64,000 bases of DNA from Heterobilharzia americana (GCA_944470555.2 OX104132.1:8813755-8877754), one strand, 5' to 3'. Shown: positions 10,818 through 22,560, counted from the stretch's first letter. Program-made: numbers and translations. The notes: generated by a model from the letters alone, not told the origin.

Positions 10818-13289
10818 TCAGCTGAATGGGCGCGAACCGTGCGTCGCTGCGTAACTGTCCAACCTCTTCTCGAAGCCATCAACAGACGCAGCAGTAGCAA
10901 TCTCGGCAGGCAATGCGTTCCAGTGGCCGCAAACTCGCAGAGAGAAGGGGTGTGATCGCACACGGGTTTTCGCTCTTTGGTGGGCAACTCCCCTCGGATT
11001 ACCACGAGGATCGCCATGGTGGCCGTTCTGTAGGATTCCACAGCTCGCATGACTTGGGTTGCTGAGTATTTTGTAAGCCATCATCAAGTCACCACGTAAT
11101 CTACGGTAGCTTAGGGAGTAGAGCCCTTGATCTTTCAGCCTGTCCTGGTATGGTTTTTGCCTCATTCCCACGACACCCTTTGTAGCTCGCCTTTGGACTT
11201 TCTCCAGGAGGTTCACGTCTCTTTTCAGATGTGGTGGTGCAATGACGTTGTGTAGCTCTAGATGGGATCTTATATAGGTCTTATGCAGCTTCGAAAAGAG
11301 TTCCGGGGTCAGGGCACCCAGTTGTCTGCGCATGGAGTACAGTACTGCGTAGGCACTGTTGGCTTTTCTGCAGAATTGCCTACCGTCTAGATAGTCCTGC
11401 AACCATGAAATCACTTGTCCCTTGATGCCCAACCTTGCTATTTTGTGAACAAGAGCGGTGTGTGGAACTGTGTCGAAAGCCTTAGTAAAATCCAGGAAAA
11501 CAACATGGACAGGAATTTGGAGGTCCCAACATGCCGTCCCCCTATTACCAGCTGCCAGAATGTTTGTGGCACAGGACACCTACCCTTTCTGAAACCATGT
11601 TGAGCATCACTTAGTACTCCCCTCTTGTCTAGGTACTCCCTGACATGGTCGTCTACCAGACTCTCCATTACTTTTGACACCACTGGCAGGAGGGCTATGG
11701 GTCGGTAGCATTTTGGGTTCTGCCTGTCTCCACCTTTGAAGATGGGGTACGGAATAGCACGTTTCCGCTCTCGTGGAAACGTGTGATTGTCTAAGGAGTG
11801 TTGAAACAGATTACGTGGCGAACCGCACAAGGCACCCACGCGTTGTTTCAGCACAGCCGGTCGGATGTCATCACACCCTGGTGACTTCCATGGGTGGAGC
11901 TTTGACAGTTTTTCGAGGACCATAACAGGAGTTACCTTTATTCCAGGTAACTCCTGCACTTGGTGGTGCTGAACTTCGGTCGGACAGTCGGTAATTTTGG
12001 TTCGATAGGGACGTATTCAGTTGAGTATCGAAGGTGGCGCTAAAGGCTTCGGTTAACTCTAATCCGAAGAGGTTCCCTCCGTCTAGGCCTTTCAGGACGC
12101 AAGCACTCCTGGCTGGTTGGTTTTCTGCCTGCCATAAACTGATATAGGGTTTTGAGGTTCGCCTCGGCTTCTGGGCGAGGTTCGTCTGGAACGACCTCCT
12201 GTCCTCCCTCACTCTGATGTTGCATCGATTGCTTACTGCTGTGTGGTCAGACTCTTTTCTGGAGGTCCTCCACTTGTGCCATGCTTTCCACTTGGCTTTC
12301 AATGGACGTTCAGTGCCTCGCTTCAAACATGAGGTTCGTTTCCGTGGTATTGCTGTGATTACTTGGACGTTTTCAGAGACAGCCCTCCTGATGATATCTC
12401 TAACTAGTTCCCAATGTTGGTCAGTCGACAGGTTGCTCCACTCCTGAGGCCACGGTGCTGTCAACAGGTTCTGCTTCATCGCCACGTAGTTCACTTCGTT
12501 GTAGCAAAGACAAGGGCGAGATCCCTTCCATGACAGTTGTTCGTTGAGTACCAGATCGAACACTACCACGCCGTGATCGCTGCTGCCGAGGAGGGTCTGA
12601 ACCTGTGCATTTTCTACCAGCAGTGGGTTGCTGGTAGAAAGGTAGTCCAGTTTGGACGGCTTTCTGCCTGACCCCCAGCGAGTGTCATCACCAATATTCT
12701 CTTGCAGCCCAGCCTTTTTGATAGTGTTGAGTAGATTTCGGTCGAACCTTCAGCTTGAGGCTCCCCTGTCCTGCCCAAGATTGAGAGTTGGGACATTAAG
12801 GTCGAGGGCTATAATGACCTGGTCATATCCGATGGACATCGCTCGGGACATTGCTTGCAGCAGTTGTCGGTTATCTTTCAGGCTGCTAGTAGGTGTTCTG
12901 TAGACACCTCCTAGTAGGCACTTGGTGTGTTCAACCTTAAACTGACACCAGATGGAGTCTGGGAGCCCTGAAAGTAGGGTTTCAGTTGCTCGTTCACTTT
13001 TAAGGTTATCACATATAAGCACCGCCATCCCGCCTCCTTCCTTAAACTCCCTGTCTCTCCTGAACAGACGCATACCGTCTCTACTAGTTTCGACGGCGCT
13101 AATGTCCGGTGATAACCAAGTTTCTGTCAGGATTATGATCGTTGGAGCAAGGTAGGAACAGGGAAATCTTAATTCCCCCATTTTACCTCTAATTCCCCTC
13201 ATATTACTGTAGAGACACTTGGCTATGCCTCTGACGACATGGAGTATCTTGGTGCTGGTAGACTGGAGGGAGTCGTGCGTAGGTTTCAC
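10818..13289 (-). pseudogene. CR1-like LINE copy C ORF2 with the RT catalytic palm deleted
   Basis: Starts at about 13,289 with an endonuclease: CLYSNMRGIRG, IIILTETWLSPDIS (Glu motif), FRRDREFKEGGG and LLGGVYRTPTSS. The GDFN position reads ALDLNVP, so the Gly-Asp pair is altered. RT follows from 11,959 (HPWKSPGCDDIRPAV, AIPYPIFKGGD, CYRPIALLPVVSKVM, QHGFRKGR). After a frameshift, the frame at 11,579-10,818 has VVFLDFTKAFDTVPH. Near 11,369 the frame then jumps straight from LDGRQF to ANSAYAVLYSMRRQLG. The region that should hold VPQGS and the FADD motif is gone, without loss of frame. The C-terminal region (SHLELHNVIAPPHL) is intact to its stop. It cannot reverse transcribe. Confidence 0.85.
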
Positions 13290-14670
13290 TATCTTCTTCG
13301 GTAATTAAATTCCATCTTACTTTCTTCATGGTCTTAAGGGAAGATTCTGCATCTTCGACAGATTCGGATGCAAGATCCCTAATTACTCACCTGCCGCAGT
13401 TAAGATATATCCAACAGGCTGCTGTGTTTGGTAAATTTATCCGGAAACGCGTATTTCTCCCTAACACTCTGGTGTTGCCAGAATCTTCCAGTGCCATTCC
13501 ACCTGATGGATCGTCAATGCATTCCTTTCATAACACTTCAAATCTCTAGATTACGAAAACAAATAGGCTCAACCAGGAGGGATCTCTTTAATTTTCATTC
13601 GAATCCGATCATGTGTGAACCTTGCATCCTATCACGTTTCAGGTACATTGCCCGGGTCGACAGTAACTGTAGATTTGGAGCTCAAAAGCAAAGGCCCCAG
13701 GTTTGATGACACTCGGCATTGCAAATCGCCCTTATAATTCCGACGGGCCTATTGTGTGAAATACACACCTTCGAGAATCCAGGCCACTCGACTGGTTTCC
13801 GCCATGCGTTGCATTGATCCTTCACAATCTACCAGGTAATTGGCTCACTCACCCAGATCTGCTCGCACGGTTTGTTAAAACGTGAGTTTCTTCCGCTTCG
13901 CTCTCGCTTTTGTGAGAGTTCTAAAAATGAGGGTACTCATAGTTAATCTCTATGTCCGTCCAGATTGCTTGCGACGGCTCCCTAAATTGTGAACTCACTT
14001 AATTTTATCCTCTTTCGCTCCCTCTTCGTGTTCGCATTCCTTGCATAGGCACGCTTTAAGCTTCTACACCCATGTGCAACCAGACTCAAACTTATTTGTA
14101 ATCAACTAGTACCATTCTGGCACGACAGACCGGGTATGCGATTTTGGGTATGCTGGAGCCAATTTCTCCTGACGAAGCATCACAGATCCCCGTTCTCAAT
14201 CCCCTTATGTAATAGCTTGGTCGCGCGGAAGTTGAACGGACGTCTATCAGTACATACTCTCACTCCCAGCCTCAGTGACCCACAAACACTGCTAAAGACC
14301 AAAGTTTTGAGGGAAAGCCACCCAACGAATTTCCATGGCGTAGATATACAATGGTAAATAATATTCATAACAATGGGCCTATGCTCGTCCAATCTTCCTG
14401 TGGACGGGCCGGTTGATGATGCGGACACCAATTCTCCCAAGAGCCGGTTTCAGGAGTTGATTACCCTACGCGAGATCCAGTGCTCTGAAGGGACAACATT
14501 GGTTTTTGCTTACGTACGATCCCCCTATATCCTCTGAGGTGCTCCGGCCTAGTGGAAAGGAAGGGAAAATAAAAGTCAGGTCCCGCTTTATTTTTTAATA
14601 TCCTGTATTATATGATTAATTTTTCCCCCTATTCTTTTGTTTGCCTTCTAAACCGCTATTCGTATATCAG
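13290..14670. other. No gene recognised upstream of CR1 copy C
   Basis: Probably the 5' flank or untranslated region of copy C plus older repeat debris. Short open frames on both strands have no family motif that I can identify. Confidence 0.45.
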
Positions 14671-14679
14671 CCCAGCTTC

Positions 14680-15400
14680 AGCAAGTGTAGAGAGAGTGGT
14701 CGTCCTCTACACTTTTTCCAGAGGGTCCGAGTCATCTTTCAGGAGCAGGATTGCAGTCCGTGAACGGCCTTCTAGCCTGGGTCAAATTAAGAATGTGCAT
14801 AAAGTAGTGAAGCTACCGGCAGTAACGTTGATGAACGTTCCTCCAGGTTCGCGGTGCCTCAAAACCCCAGACTGTGATTGGTCGATGGTGCACTTTATTT
14901 TTCAAATATGGCTGTCTGCGACCTCTAGGCCATTGCAAGTCAACAGTGAGGGTAATGGAGTCCCGTTAACATGGTGGGCGTTGATGCATGTATTCCCCAT
15001 GCACATGCTGACATACTCGATGTTCTGATAGACATCAGTTATTTCTCTGACTGAGGTGACAAAGCCCTGAATCTGTTTGAAGTGCACCTAGATCGCCATC
15101 ACACTCAGTTCCCCACTAAAGTTTCATAGCATGTACAGAGAAGTAAATAGGATTTCATGATATTTGGCAGTTCATTTATCTGCAGGAGGAACAGCAAGGG
15201 TCCGAGCACGGTACCCTCTGCCACTGTAACCTATGCTGACTTCCAAGAGAAGCATTGAGAAGTGATCCTTACTTTTTATCTCCTGCCTAAAAAACTTCCT
15301 GATCCATTCAAATAGACTGGAATTGATTCCAAAACTTTCCAGTTCCATGAGCAACCCAGCTTGTAGCATCACATCCTCGCTCACGAAACCACCTTGGCAG
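14680..15400 (-). pseudogene. Degraded CR1-like RT palm and thumb
   Basis: On the minus strand, 15,384-15,172 reads ELESFGINSSLFEWIRKFF and then a VSIGYSGRGYRARTLAV stretch. This corresponds to the segment before and at the Val-Pro-Gln-Gly block of a CR1 RT. Further down (15,087-14,902) VNGTPLPSLLTCNGLEV corresponds to the post-palm region (compare VDGTPLLPVLEIKDLGV in the element at the window start). Many stops and frameshifts are present. It is a relic. Confidence 0.6.
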
Positions 15401-15599
15401 GCTTCAGTGAACCGTTACTTCTTAGGTTCGAGGCGTATTTATGAGGCCAACAGTTCCACGCAGAAGCCGAAGGAATATGGTTCAAGTGGAGGATATCAAC
15501 AGTATGGGCCTTCCAGGGAGCAATCTTGATGTATCTTCCACTCACGCTGTTTCTTCAAAATTTCCCACAAACATTTTCCACTCCCATTCCACTCTTGCT

Positions 15600-16260
15600 G
15601 GTGACACTAAAATCTAAAGGGTGATAAAGGTGGACGCTGGCTGCGGAAAACTCCCAACTTGCCTGCAGGAACTAGAACTCTGGTCGTCAGGTGGTAGGTT
15701 AAGCTTCAGCCTGAAAAGGTTGAAAGAAGTGTACGTAGACGCTGATGAAATGAGGACGGCCAAATGCGAATGCAAATGCAGTCTGACCAACCTCGCCACC
15801 ATCAGTGTTAGTAGAAAAAGATCTGGGAATCAACTTATTCGGAGAACAAAGCACCAGGTCTAATTATACGAAAATGACAACCACATCAAGCGCCACCTTA
15901 CGCTTCCTGCGCATACGGCTTGGTTCTTTCACTCCAGAAGGACTCCCAGCAGTTTTCCAATTCGATGCACCCAGCACCTGGAAATCTTCGATGCAATAGT
16001 ACCCCCAAAACTCAAGAAAGACTGCAGTCTTTTTCAGGAAATACAAAGATCCGTTATCAAGTGGAATGACATACCCTGACAGTACGAGGTACCCAAACCT
16101 GGTCACTTTAGGTTATCGCAGAAGGTGGGATGACAGTATCACCGCTCACAATGAACATTACCTGCGAAATGGTGGTTACTAGGAGAGAACCCCATGAAAA
16201 AAGAGCATCAAAGGACCAACACAAGGATTGGGTCAAATTCTCACTTAAGAGTAGATGCCC
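15600..16260 (+). pseudogene. Degraded CR1-like ORF2 C-terminal region
   Basis: Plus-strand reading contains AGDTKI, LQELELWSSGGRLSFSL (post-FADD segment) and, further on, IVPPKLKKDCSLFQEIQRSV, which matches the CR1 C-terminal pattern seen in copy C (IAPPHLKRDVNLLEKVQRR). Frames are broken. The relic is cut at 16,261 by the gypsy LTR. Confidence 0.6.
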
Positions 16261-16695
16261 TGTAGGGGTGCGTGTTACAATTCCGTAACGTTTGATCAAC
16301 CCTACTTAACTTGATGGGCTCTAGTACCTGCGTAACCAGTACTTTACCTAACGTGTAAGTACTGATAACAAAACACAAATCAAAAGAACTGATACGCAAT
16401 GTATTTGAAGGAGCTTTGTATTTAATTAAAGTAAATGTAATAATAATGAATGGGGGAAAAGTTTATTCAACTTACCTGGTTCGTAAGGCTGAACTAGGGA
16501 CTCGGAGTACGTGTATGGTAATCAGCACAGTGGAGCGCAAAATGGCGTCCAAGCCTGCTCGGATGCATGCTCGTTAAAACAAAGCTTAAAACACCCTAAG
16601 CATCCGGAGGCAAGCTAGAGATTTATTTAGTTAATTTAATTTAAACTATTTATTTTAGCCCTAGTTATATTTTGGTGCCAGGAAGGTGCACTACA
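16261..16695 (-). repeat. 3' LTR of gypsy copy A
   Basis: On the plus strand it begins TGTAGGGGTGCG and ends GGTGCACTACA, giving TG...CA ends. I saw no difference from the LTR at 33,683-34,117. It differs from 20,544-20,978 at several positions (for example CGTGTT versus CGTATT near the start). Confidence 0.88.
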
Positions 16696-16717
16696 GGTTA
16701 TCCCCCCTCCTATAAGG
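16696..16717 (-). promoter_or_regulatory. Polypurine tract of gypsy copy A
   Basis: On the minus strand AGGAGGGGGGATAACC lies immediately before the LTR start TGTAG. This is the usual site where plus-strand DNA synthesis is primed in LTR elements. The same tract is at 34,118-34,139 and, inverted, at 5,306-5,327. Confidence 0.75.
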
Positions 16718-17320
16718 TTGTTGGGATACCGACAACCTTCGATCCTAGTAGGTGACTGCGAGGCGGACACGCAACACCTTTCCATATTGGTGATGGAGTA
16801 GGTGACGTGTGGGTCTCCGAAGCTAGTGCAACTGTGCTCACCTACGAGGTAAGAGAACTTTGCGTCTAGACGCAGCCCTTCTCGCAGTGGTGGAAGGTGG
16901 CCCAAAGCCTCCGTCTACTTTTCTCTATTGCTTCTTAATCTACCGAGGAGTGTACAGGGGGAAATTGGTACAAAGAGAACCGAAGAACGATCCAAGTAGC
17001 ATCATCAGCGGCCAATTATATCCAATTTTCAACGCATTTTCTAGGTTCTGCAAGAAGAAAGAAATAGGACATTAGAGTGCTAAGAAAAGAAAAACCAAAC
17101 AATTCGAAGTGGGGGGAGTACAGAAAAAGAGTAATAATAACCAACCAAAAAAAGTTTTTGAAACCTAAATTGTATTTATGGTTTTTTTTGTTTTTTTTGA
17201 AAAAAAAACTTTGTTTTCAAAGTAGTGAACAAAACTTTAGATATGAAAACGCATTGATAGTGCATGCCACGATAAAATAGTTGAAACTGCGACTTTACCG
17301 AATGTGAAGTTGCATTGGGG

Positions 17321-19452
17321 CTACTTAACGAAATCGGCGTATCGTTTGGGCCAATGTACACGCCTCCCAGCACGTGCAGACGGTACTGGATCAGTGCTAC
17401 TTTGGGTGGCTCTTTTAGAAGATTCAGGGTACGCGCGACTAGACGAGTCTGTTTGGGAGTCTGGCGGCAAGGGTGTTTCTAGTTGTGTCGGTGTAGAGGA
17501 AGGTGGGTCGTCGCCTATATAAGCTGCGTTCAAACGATCGACACTAATAGAATCCTGCCGTCCAGATCTGTCAGTGATGAAAAACTTTTCTTTCTTACTG
17601 AGAACCTTGAAAGGTCCGTCGTATGGTGGCTGTAGGGGTTTACGTACACCGTCACAAAGTACAAAGGCGTGGGTACAAACGCGAGACTGTGCGTCTGCAA
17701 CAGGGTTATTAACACTAGAAATGTGACGGATGTCCGACGTGAATTGCGAAATATAGTCTAGGTGACGTAATTCACGCGGTGAATATCTGTCAGTAGTGGT
17801 GTGTAAGGCATACGTCAGAGGTTTATGGTCGGTAAAGATGAAATCACGACCTTCCACAAAATGACGAAAATGTTTCACTGAGGCATATATGGCGAGCAGT
17901 TCCCTGCCAAAAGTGCTGTACCGCATTTCGCAGGTGGATAACTTCCGGGAGAAGAATGCAACTGGGATCCAAGTGTGATCCGAAAGTTGTTGCAACACAG
18001 CTCCAATGGCCGTGTTAGAGGCGTCAACCGCAATGCTAAGAGGTAGGTTTACGTCTTGATGCACCAGCATCGTGGCGTCTGCTATTGCGGTTTTGATCTT
18101 GCGAAATGCTTCTAGTGCCTCAGGAGTCAAGCTGAAAGTTTTACATTTACTTTTCAGCAGGTCGGTCAGTGCAGTCAAAATGTGCGCACATTGGGGAACG
18201 AAGCGACGATAATAGCTCACCATACCCAGAAACACACGCAGAGCTTTAAGTGACGCTGGGACTGGGAAGTCTTGGATCGCCTGTACCTTTTCAGGTAGTG
18301 GGCGAATGCCTTGCTCGTCGATAACGTGTCCCAAAAATTTTAGTGAACGAACGCCAATCTGGCATTTGGCCAGGTTGACTGTCATCGAATGCTCTGACAG
18401 TCTGGCGAAAACCTGTTTCAAGTGGTTAAAATGAGTGTCTTCGTCAGGACTAGCGATTAGTATATCGTCTAGGTAGGCATAGGCGAAATCGAGTCCACGT
18501 AAAACATCGTGAATAAAACGTTGGAAGGTTTGTGCTGCATTGCGAAGACCAAAAGGCATACGGAGGAACTCAAAAAGACCAAACGGTGTAATGACGGCTG
18601 TCTTGGGAACATCATCAGGATGAACCGGGATCTGATGATATGCACGCGTCAAGTCAAGCTTTTTAAAGATGCAGTCAAGTCGTGAATGTGAGGGACTGGA
18701 TAACGATCTGGAATCGTTTTAGCGTTGAGCCTTCGGTAGTCACCACAAGGCCTCCAGTCCATGCCATTGTTCTTGGGTACCACATGCAAGGGTGAAGACC
18801 ATGGACTGTTGGATGGTCTGATTATTCCCATTTCAAGCATGTGTTCGAACTCGGCTTTTACAGCACGCAGTTTCTCCGGGGATAATCGCCGTGGTTTCGC
18901 AAACACTGGCGGGCCAGTCGTCGTTATGTGATGAGAAACGTTCGAAGTCACACAAGGGACACAACGACTTGGCTTAAAGACATCCGGAAAGGACTGAATG
19001 ATAGACGCGTAGGGACTAGAAGCGTCCGTCGTGCAGTACACGGGACTGAGGGGCGGCGTCTTTGTGACTATACCGGAAACAGAGAGTGTTGTGGTAGAAT
19101 CTATCAACTTATGCTTGCCAGCATCTACCAGCAGCTGATAGTGCTGCAAGAGATCCATACCAATAATGCCGGTGGTCACATCTGCCACTATGAAAACCCA
19201 ACGAAAGGGACGACGCAATCCAAGGTTGAGATCGAGGAATCTCCGACCATAGGTTGTGATGGGCGAACCGTTGGCGGCACGAAGTTGCAGAGACATTGGC
19301 CGCAGACGCTCTTCCTTCGTAGGTGGGATGACGCTAGCTTCTGCCCCAGTGTCAACTAGGAAGCGTATCCCAGAATGTCGATCAGTGACGAAGAAGAGGC
19401 GACATGGAAGTGGCTCGCCAGCGACGTTAGTCGCCGTCACGTGCTGGCTCAC
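17321..19452 (-). pseudogene. Gypsy copy A pol: protease, RT, RNase H and integrase tail, integrase core deleted
   Basis: Reads from 19,452. The aspartic protease has [13 protein letters not shown] and later [10 protein letters not shown] shows [53 protein letters not shown] and the catalytic YLDDILIAS. RNase H/connection includes [22 protein letters not shown] and FTDHKPL. After [10 protein letters not shown] (about 17,680) the frame passes directly into [22 protein letters not shown], the C-terminal GPY/F-type tail of integrase. The zinc-binding and DDE regions (roughly 300 residues in relatives) are absent, yet the frame is kept. A 1-nt overlap or frameshift at 18,649-18,652 separates the two frames. 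It cannot supply its own integrase. Confidence 0.88.
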
Positions 19453-19463
19453 ACGTTTCCCGC

Positions 19464-20288
19464 CTGGTTAGCCTCGAAGGTGCAAGGTCGAGTGCACCTT
19501 TTGGCATTGGCACCATAACGTTTATGGTACCAGCACAACCTGGGTTGGGATTGTCGCGATTTGGAACGTCTGCTACCGGTACGGGAGGCAGACCTGTTGC
19601 GCGAGCGAGACGTGCGACCGTTGAAGAACTACCAGACCGCATTTCGTTCCTGATGCTGCACAACTCTCATACAATTTCGAGATGTGAGCTATAACATCGA
19701 AACTTGTTGGCTCAACAGCCGAGGAGGATGTGGGTTTTTGGACGAATCCGTGGCAGTAGACAGTGCAGCTGAGATACTAGTGTTGGGTTTCGTAGCATCC
19801 ACAGCTCTGTCAGCCGCTTCCGCCAGCTCTATTAAGGGACACTTATGGAAGGGTGCGAGGATCCCTTGAACCGACTGTGGTAACCTCTGTAACCACAGTT
19901 GCTTGAGAAATGCTTCATCAATGTTGAAGTCAGCAATCAGCTGCTTCATCTGACGAAGCAGTTGCGTCGGCTTGCGATCACCCAGATGCACATCCCTGAA
20001 AAGTTCTTGCACTTTCTGCTGGTCAGTAAGTGCAACACGTTTGATGAGGGCGGTTTTGAGGCGATCGTAAAGATTCGGTGCTGGGTCATCTAGCACATCT
20101 GAGACGTCTTCGATCACATTTTCCGGTAAGCTGACGATGACTAAGTTGGACTTAGTTTCTTGTGATTGAATGTGTCTCAAGGCAAACTGAGCTTCCACAT
20201 GGGAGAACCATGCAGATGGTCTGTGGGCCCAGAAGGTGGGAAGCTGGAGGGTTACGGCCATCTGCGCAGTCGAGTCGTTATCCGCCAT
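19464..20288 (-). pseudogene. Gypsy copy A gag, frameshifted
   Basis: The start at 20,288 (MADNDSTAQMAV) is followed by PTFWAHRPSAWFSHVEAQF and YDRLKTALIKR, typical of CsRn1/Boudicca-like gag. The frame breaks near 19,725 and again near 19,620. The nucleocapsid then carries CWYHKRYGANAKRC plus TRPC, a C-x2-H-x9-C-x3-C knuckle. Copy B (36,853-37,689) differs at the break points. Confidence 0.8.
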
Positions 20289-20460
20289 TGATCAGGGAAT
20301 TAACGAGGCACGATAGTGATAATAAAAAAAATTACAATGCAAAAATAACCAATGAGGAGTGCAATAAAAAAACGCAAGACCGTGCCAAAAACGAGAAAAT
20401 AGGCCAGATAAATCAGCGCAAGGAAAACAAAGGTACTAGACAAAGTAAGAAGTGATACTC
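20289..20460 (-). other. Gag leader of gypsy copy A
   Basis: AT-rich untranslated leader between the gag start and the CR1 shard that precedes the 5' LTR. No primer-binding site was recognised here. Confidence 0.5.
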
Positions 20461-20543
20461 TGACACTGTGCATATTACTGAGCATGGTTTTCGAAGTGGT
20501 CGCTCATGTACCACCAACTTCCAAACTGTCTGAGATGACTGGA
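20461..20543 (+). repeat. 83-bp CR1 RT shard wedged between gypsy leader and LTR
   Basis: Encodes the RT segment EHGFRSGRSCTTN on the plus strand. It is nearly identical to 33,600-33,682 (one visible base difference, CATGTA versus CATGTG), where it is the CR1 sequence outside the 3' LTR of copy B. It is also found inverted at 5,763-5,845. Here the same shard lies on the interior side of the 5' LTR, where a primer-binding site should be. Confidence 0.8.
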
Positions 20544-20978
20544 TGTAGGGGTGCGTATTACAATTCCGTAACGTTTGATCAACCCTACTTAACTTGATGG
20601 GCTCTAGTACCTGCGTAACCAGTACTTTACCTAACGTGTAAGTACTGATAACAAAACACAAATCAAAAGAACTGATACGCAATGTATTTGAAGGAGCTTT
20701 GTATTTAATTAAAGTAAATGTAATAATAATGAATGGGGGAAAAGTTTATTCAACTTACCTGGTTCGTAAGGCTGAACTAGGGACTCGGAGTACGTGTATG
20801 GTAATCAGCACAGTGGAGCGCAAAATGGCGTCCAAGCCTGCTCGGATGCATGCTCGTTAAAACAAAGCTTAAAACACCCTAAGCATCCGGAGGCAAGCTA
20901 GAGATTTATTTAGTTAATTTAATTTAAACTATTTATTTTAGCCCTAGTTATATTTTGGTGCCATGGAGGTGCACTACA
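20544..20978 (-). repeat. LTR at the upstream end of gypsy copy A
   Basis: 435 bp with TG...CA ends. It carries private differences from the other three LTR copies (GCGTATT near the start and CCATGGAGG near the end). Position and orientation fit a 5' LTR for copy A. The CR1 shard beside it leaves open that it is a separately derived LTR brought in by recombination. Confidence 0.8.
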
Positions 20979-21940
20979 GCCTCATGGATTATTTTATCGC
21001 GAATTGTAGTTGCAGCCCACTGATGAGACCTACTGAAGGTGTGGTCAGGCAATTACCGTACTTTGTATGAGATACCAGAGACCTACTCAGAGCGATATAT
21101 ACCCCAACAACCCGATGTTGTTTTGTTTCCCCTCACTGCTCAACATCATCTTGCTTCTGAAGCACCCGGGCTATTTTCTGGCTCTTATCTGGCAGCTAGA
21201 TTAGTGCCACCTACTTTTGCTTTTCACTTAGCTCCCATGCAACGTTCTCCACTATCCTGCTATTCCTACTCCAGCGACTATTCAGGTAAGAGTCAAGAAA
21301 GGCCCCTAATCTTTCCAGCAACCTGTGGCTTCCTAATCAACTCAATATTCAAGTCACAAATGCGAACCCATAAAATGTTCGCCCTACCAGATGTAAAAAC
21401 AGGGAGGCAGAAGGGGTGTCCCCACCCACTGCAGGGGAAAACTAAGCAAAAAGAACCATGCTGCAAGAACTAGACATGGGACAGAAACTGTCACTTTTCT
21501 ATAATCGCGACACTGATATTGGTTGTTGCTGGAGCGTTAATTTCTCGAGGTCTGGCACTTGACGCTGTGTTTGAACAACGTCGCGCTTTGTCCGTCCCCA
21601 ATCCAGGGGTCAGCAGAGCCGTGTTTATCGCCGGAAAACAGTTTTGGACCATACCATAACACCGAACACAATCCACGCAATCGGCTGGACGGGAAAGCTG
21701 GTACTTACAACGATTCAGTCATCATCTCAACCAGGAAATGCTTCCTGCTGATGCTTCTTAGTCGTCTGGACTATCCGACCGCTATAGTCTTCGGCTCTCT
21801 TCAGAGATTGGCACCGTTAAGGAACATCCCTTCTGGCTTGTGCATACGCACTTGGGGTTCTCTCTTAAAGTTGCCGAGCCAATACCTAGTACCTTTTTAC
21901 AAGCCGGCGTAAGTCAATTGACTTTTTCAATGTCACTCTT
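20979..21940. other. No gene recognised
   Basis: A 144-codon open frame at 21,039-21,473 on the plus strand begins with Met but has no domain, signal or repeat that I recognise. I do not call it a gene. Confidence 0.4.
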
Positions 21941-22560
21941 GGGGTCCTCGGAACGACTCCGAGTCCTTGTTGGGTTTTGATGCAGTAGACCCACTCACTC
22001 ACCTGCTGGGGCTCTGGCTAGCCCAACGGGCTGTTTTGCATCGTTTAAATTTGTAAGAATTGTATGAGTTTTCCGAGGGCCTCGGTGAAAATGGGCTCCA
22101 TAAGCGTCGTGTCACCGGACACTTGTCCATGCTGGTTGCAAACAAAGATGGAAGCACATGAAAAGATGTCCGACGAAATCAAGGAAGGGGAAGTGCTAGG
22201 AAAAACAGGATGAAAAGGAGCAGAACGGTTAGGATGAAGAAAACCAGGCACATTTAGAGAGGATAACAGCGATGGCAAGAACCTCGACAAGTAGAACGAG
22301 AACTCAGAGTCAGGGGGGAAGAGAGGGGGCAAGTCAAATTAAGTGACGGGTTATGGGAATAGAACTAATGTAGGGAGGTGCGGGAGCTGGGAGAGATGTC
22401 TAGCGGCGCAGTAGAAGATTGATTCAGGCTCGTGACTATGGCGGTGGTACCGAAGTGCCCGGTAAACTTGCTTATGACCTCCATTTTCGATTTTGTACTC
22501 GGCGTATACTTGTCTGTCCTGGGTTGCACGAAATTAGCTGGCTGTATCAACCTAGCCCGT
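21941..22560 (-). repeat. CR1-like LINE 3' end (degraded)
   Basis: Resembles the 3' region of copy C at 10,260-10,440 (cognate runs around GTAGACCCACTCACT, TTTAAATTTGTA and the CACTTGTC-like segment). It is therefore a minus-strand LINE tail without a coding part. Confidence 0.55.

Larger units (their letters stand above)
5266..12874. repeat. Left arm of a large inverted repeat (about 7.6 kb)
   Basis: Every feature in this block recurs in mirror image at 26,571-34,179; the paired coordinates sum to 39,445 or 39,446. The block contains 62 bp of gypsy interior, one LTR, CR1 copy B and CR1 copy C. Differences I can see are few: a base change near 11,413, a valine-to-isoleucine change in the RT of copy B, and single-base indels near 6,100 and 7,735. 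Mismatches become denser in the last 130 bp (12,745-12,874). The outer edge at 5,266 is exact. Confidence 0.9.
16261..20978 (-). mobile_element. Ty3/gypsy LTR retrotransposon copy A (CsRn1-like), integrase-deleted
   Basis: Minus-strand element bounded by two 435-bp LTRs (20,544-20,978 as the 5' LTR; 16,261-16,695 as the 3' LTR). A polypurine tract abuts the 3' LTR at 16,696-16,717. The order is gag, protease, reverse transcriptase, RNase H, then only the C-terminal tail of integrase. The zinc knuckle in gag has a Cys-His-Cys-Cys pattern, which points to the CsRn1 group found in flukes. The two LTRs differ at only a few bases. The outer flanks do not show a clear target-site duplication. No tRNA primer-binding site follows the 5' LTR; an 83-bp CR1 fragment lies there instead. 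Confidence 0.85.

Noticed and set aside
18928..19359. 143-codon plus-strand open frame (also at 36,354-36,785)
   Set aside because: It is the shadow of the gypsy protease/RT frame on the other strand.
21039..21473. 144-codon open frame on the plus strand
   Set aside because: No domain or family resemblance, unremarkable composition, and it lies within transposon debris.
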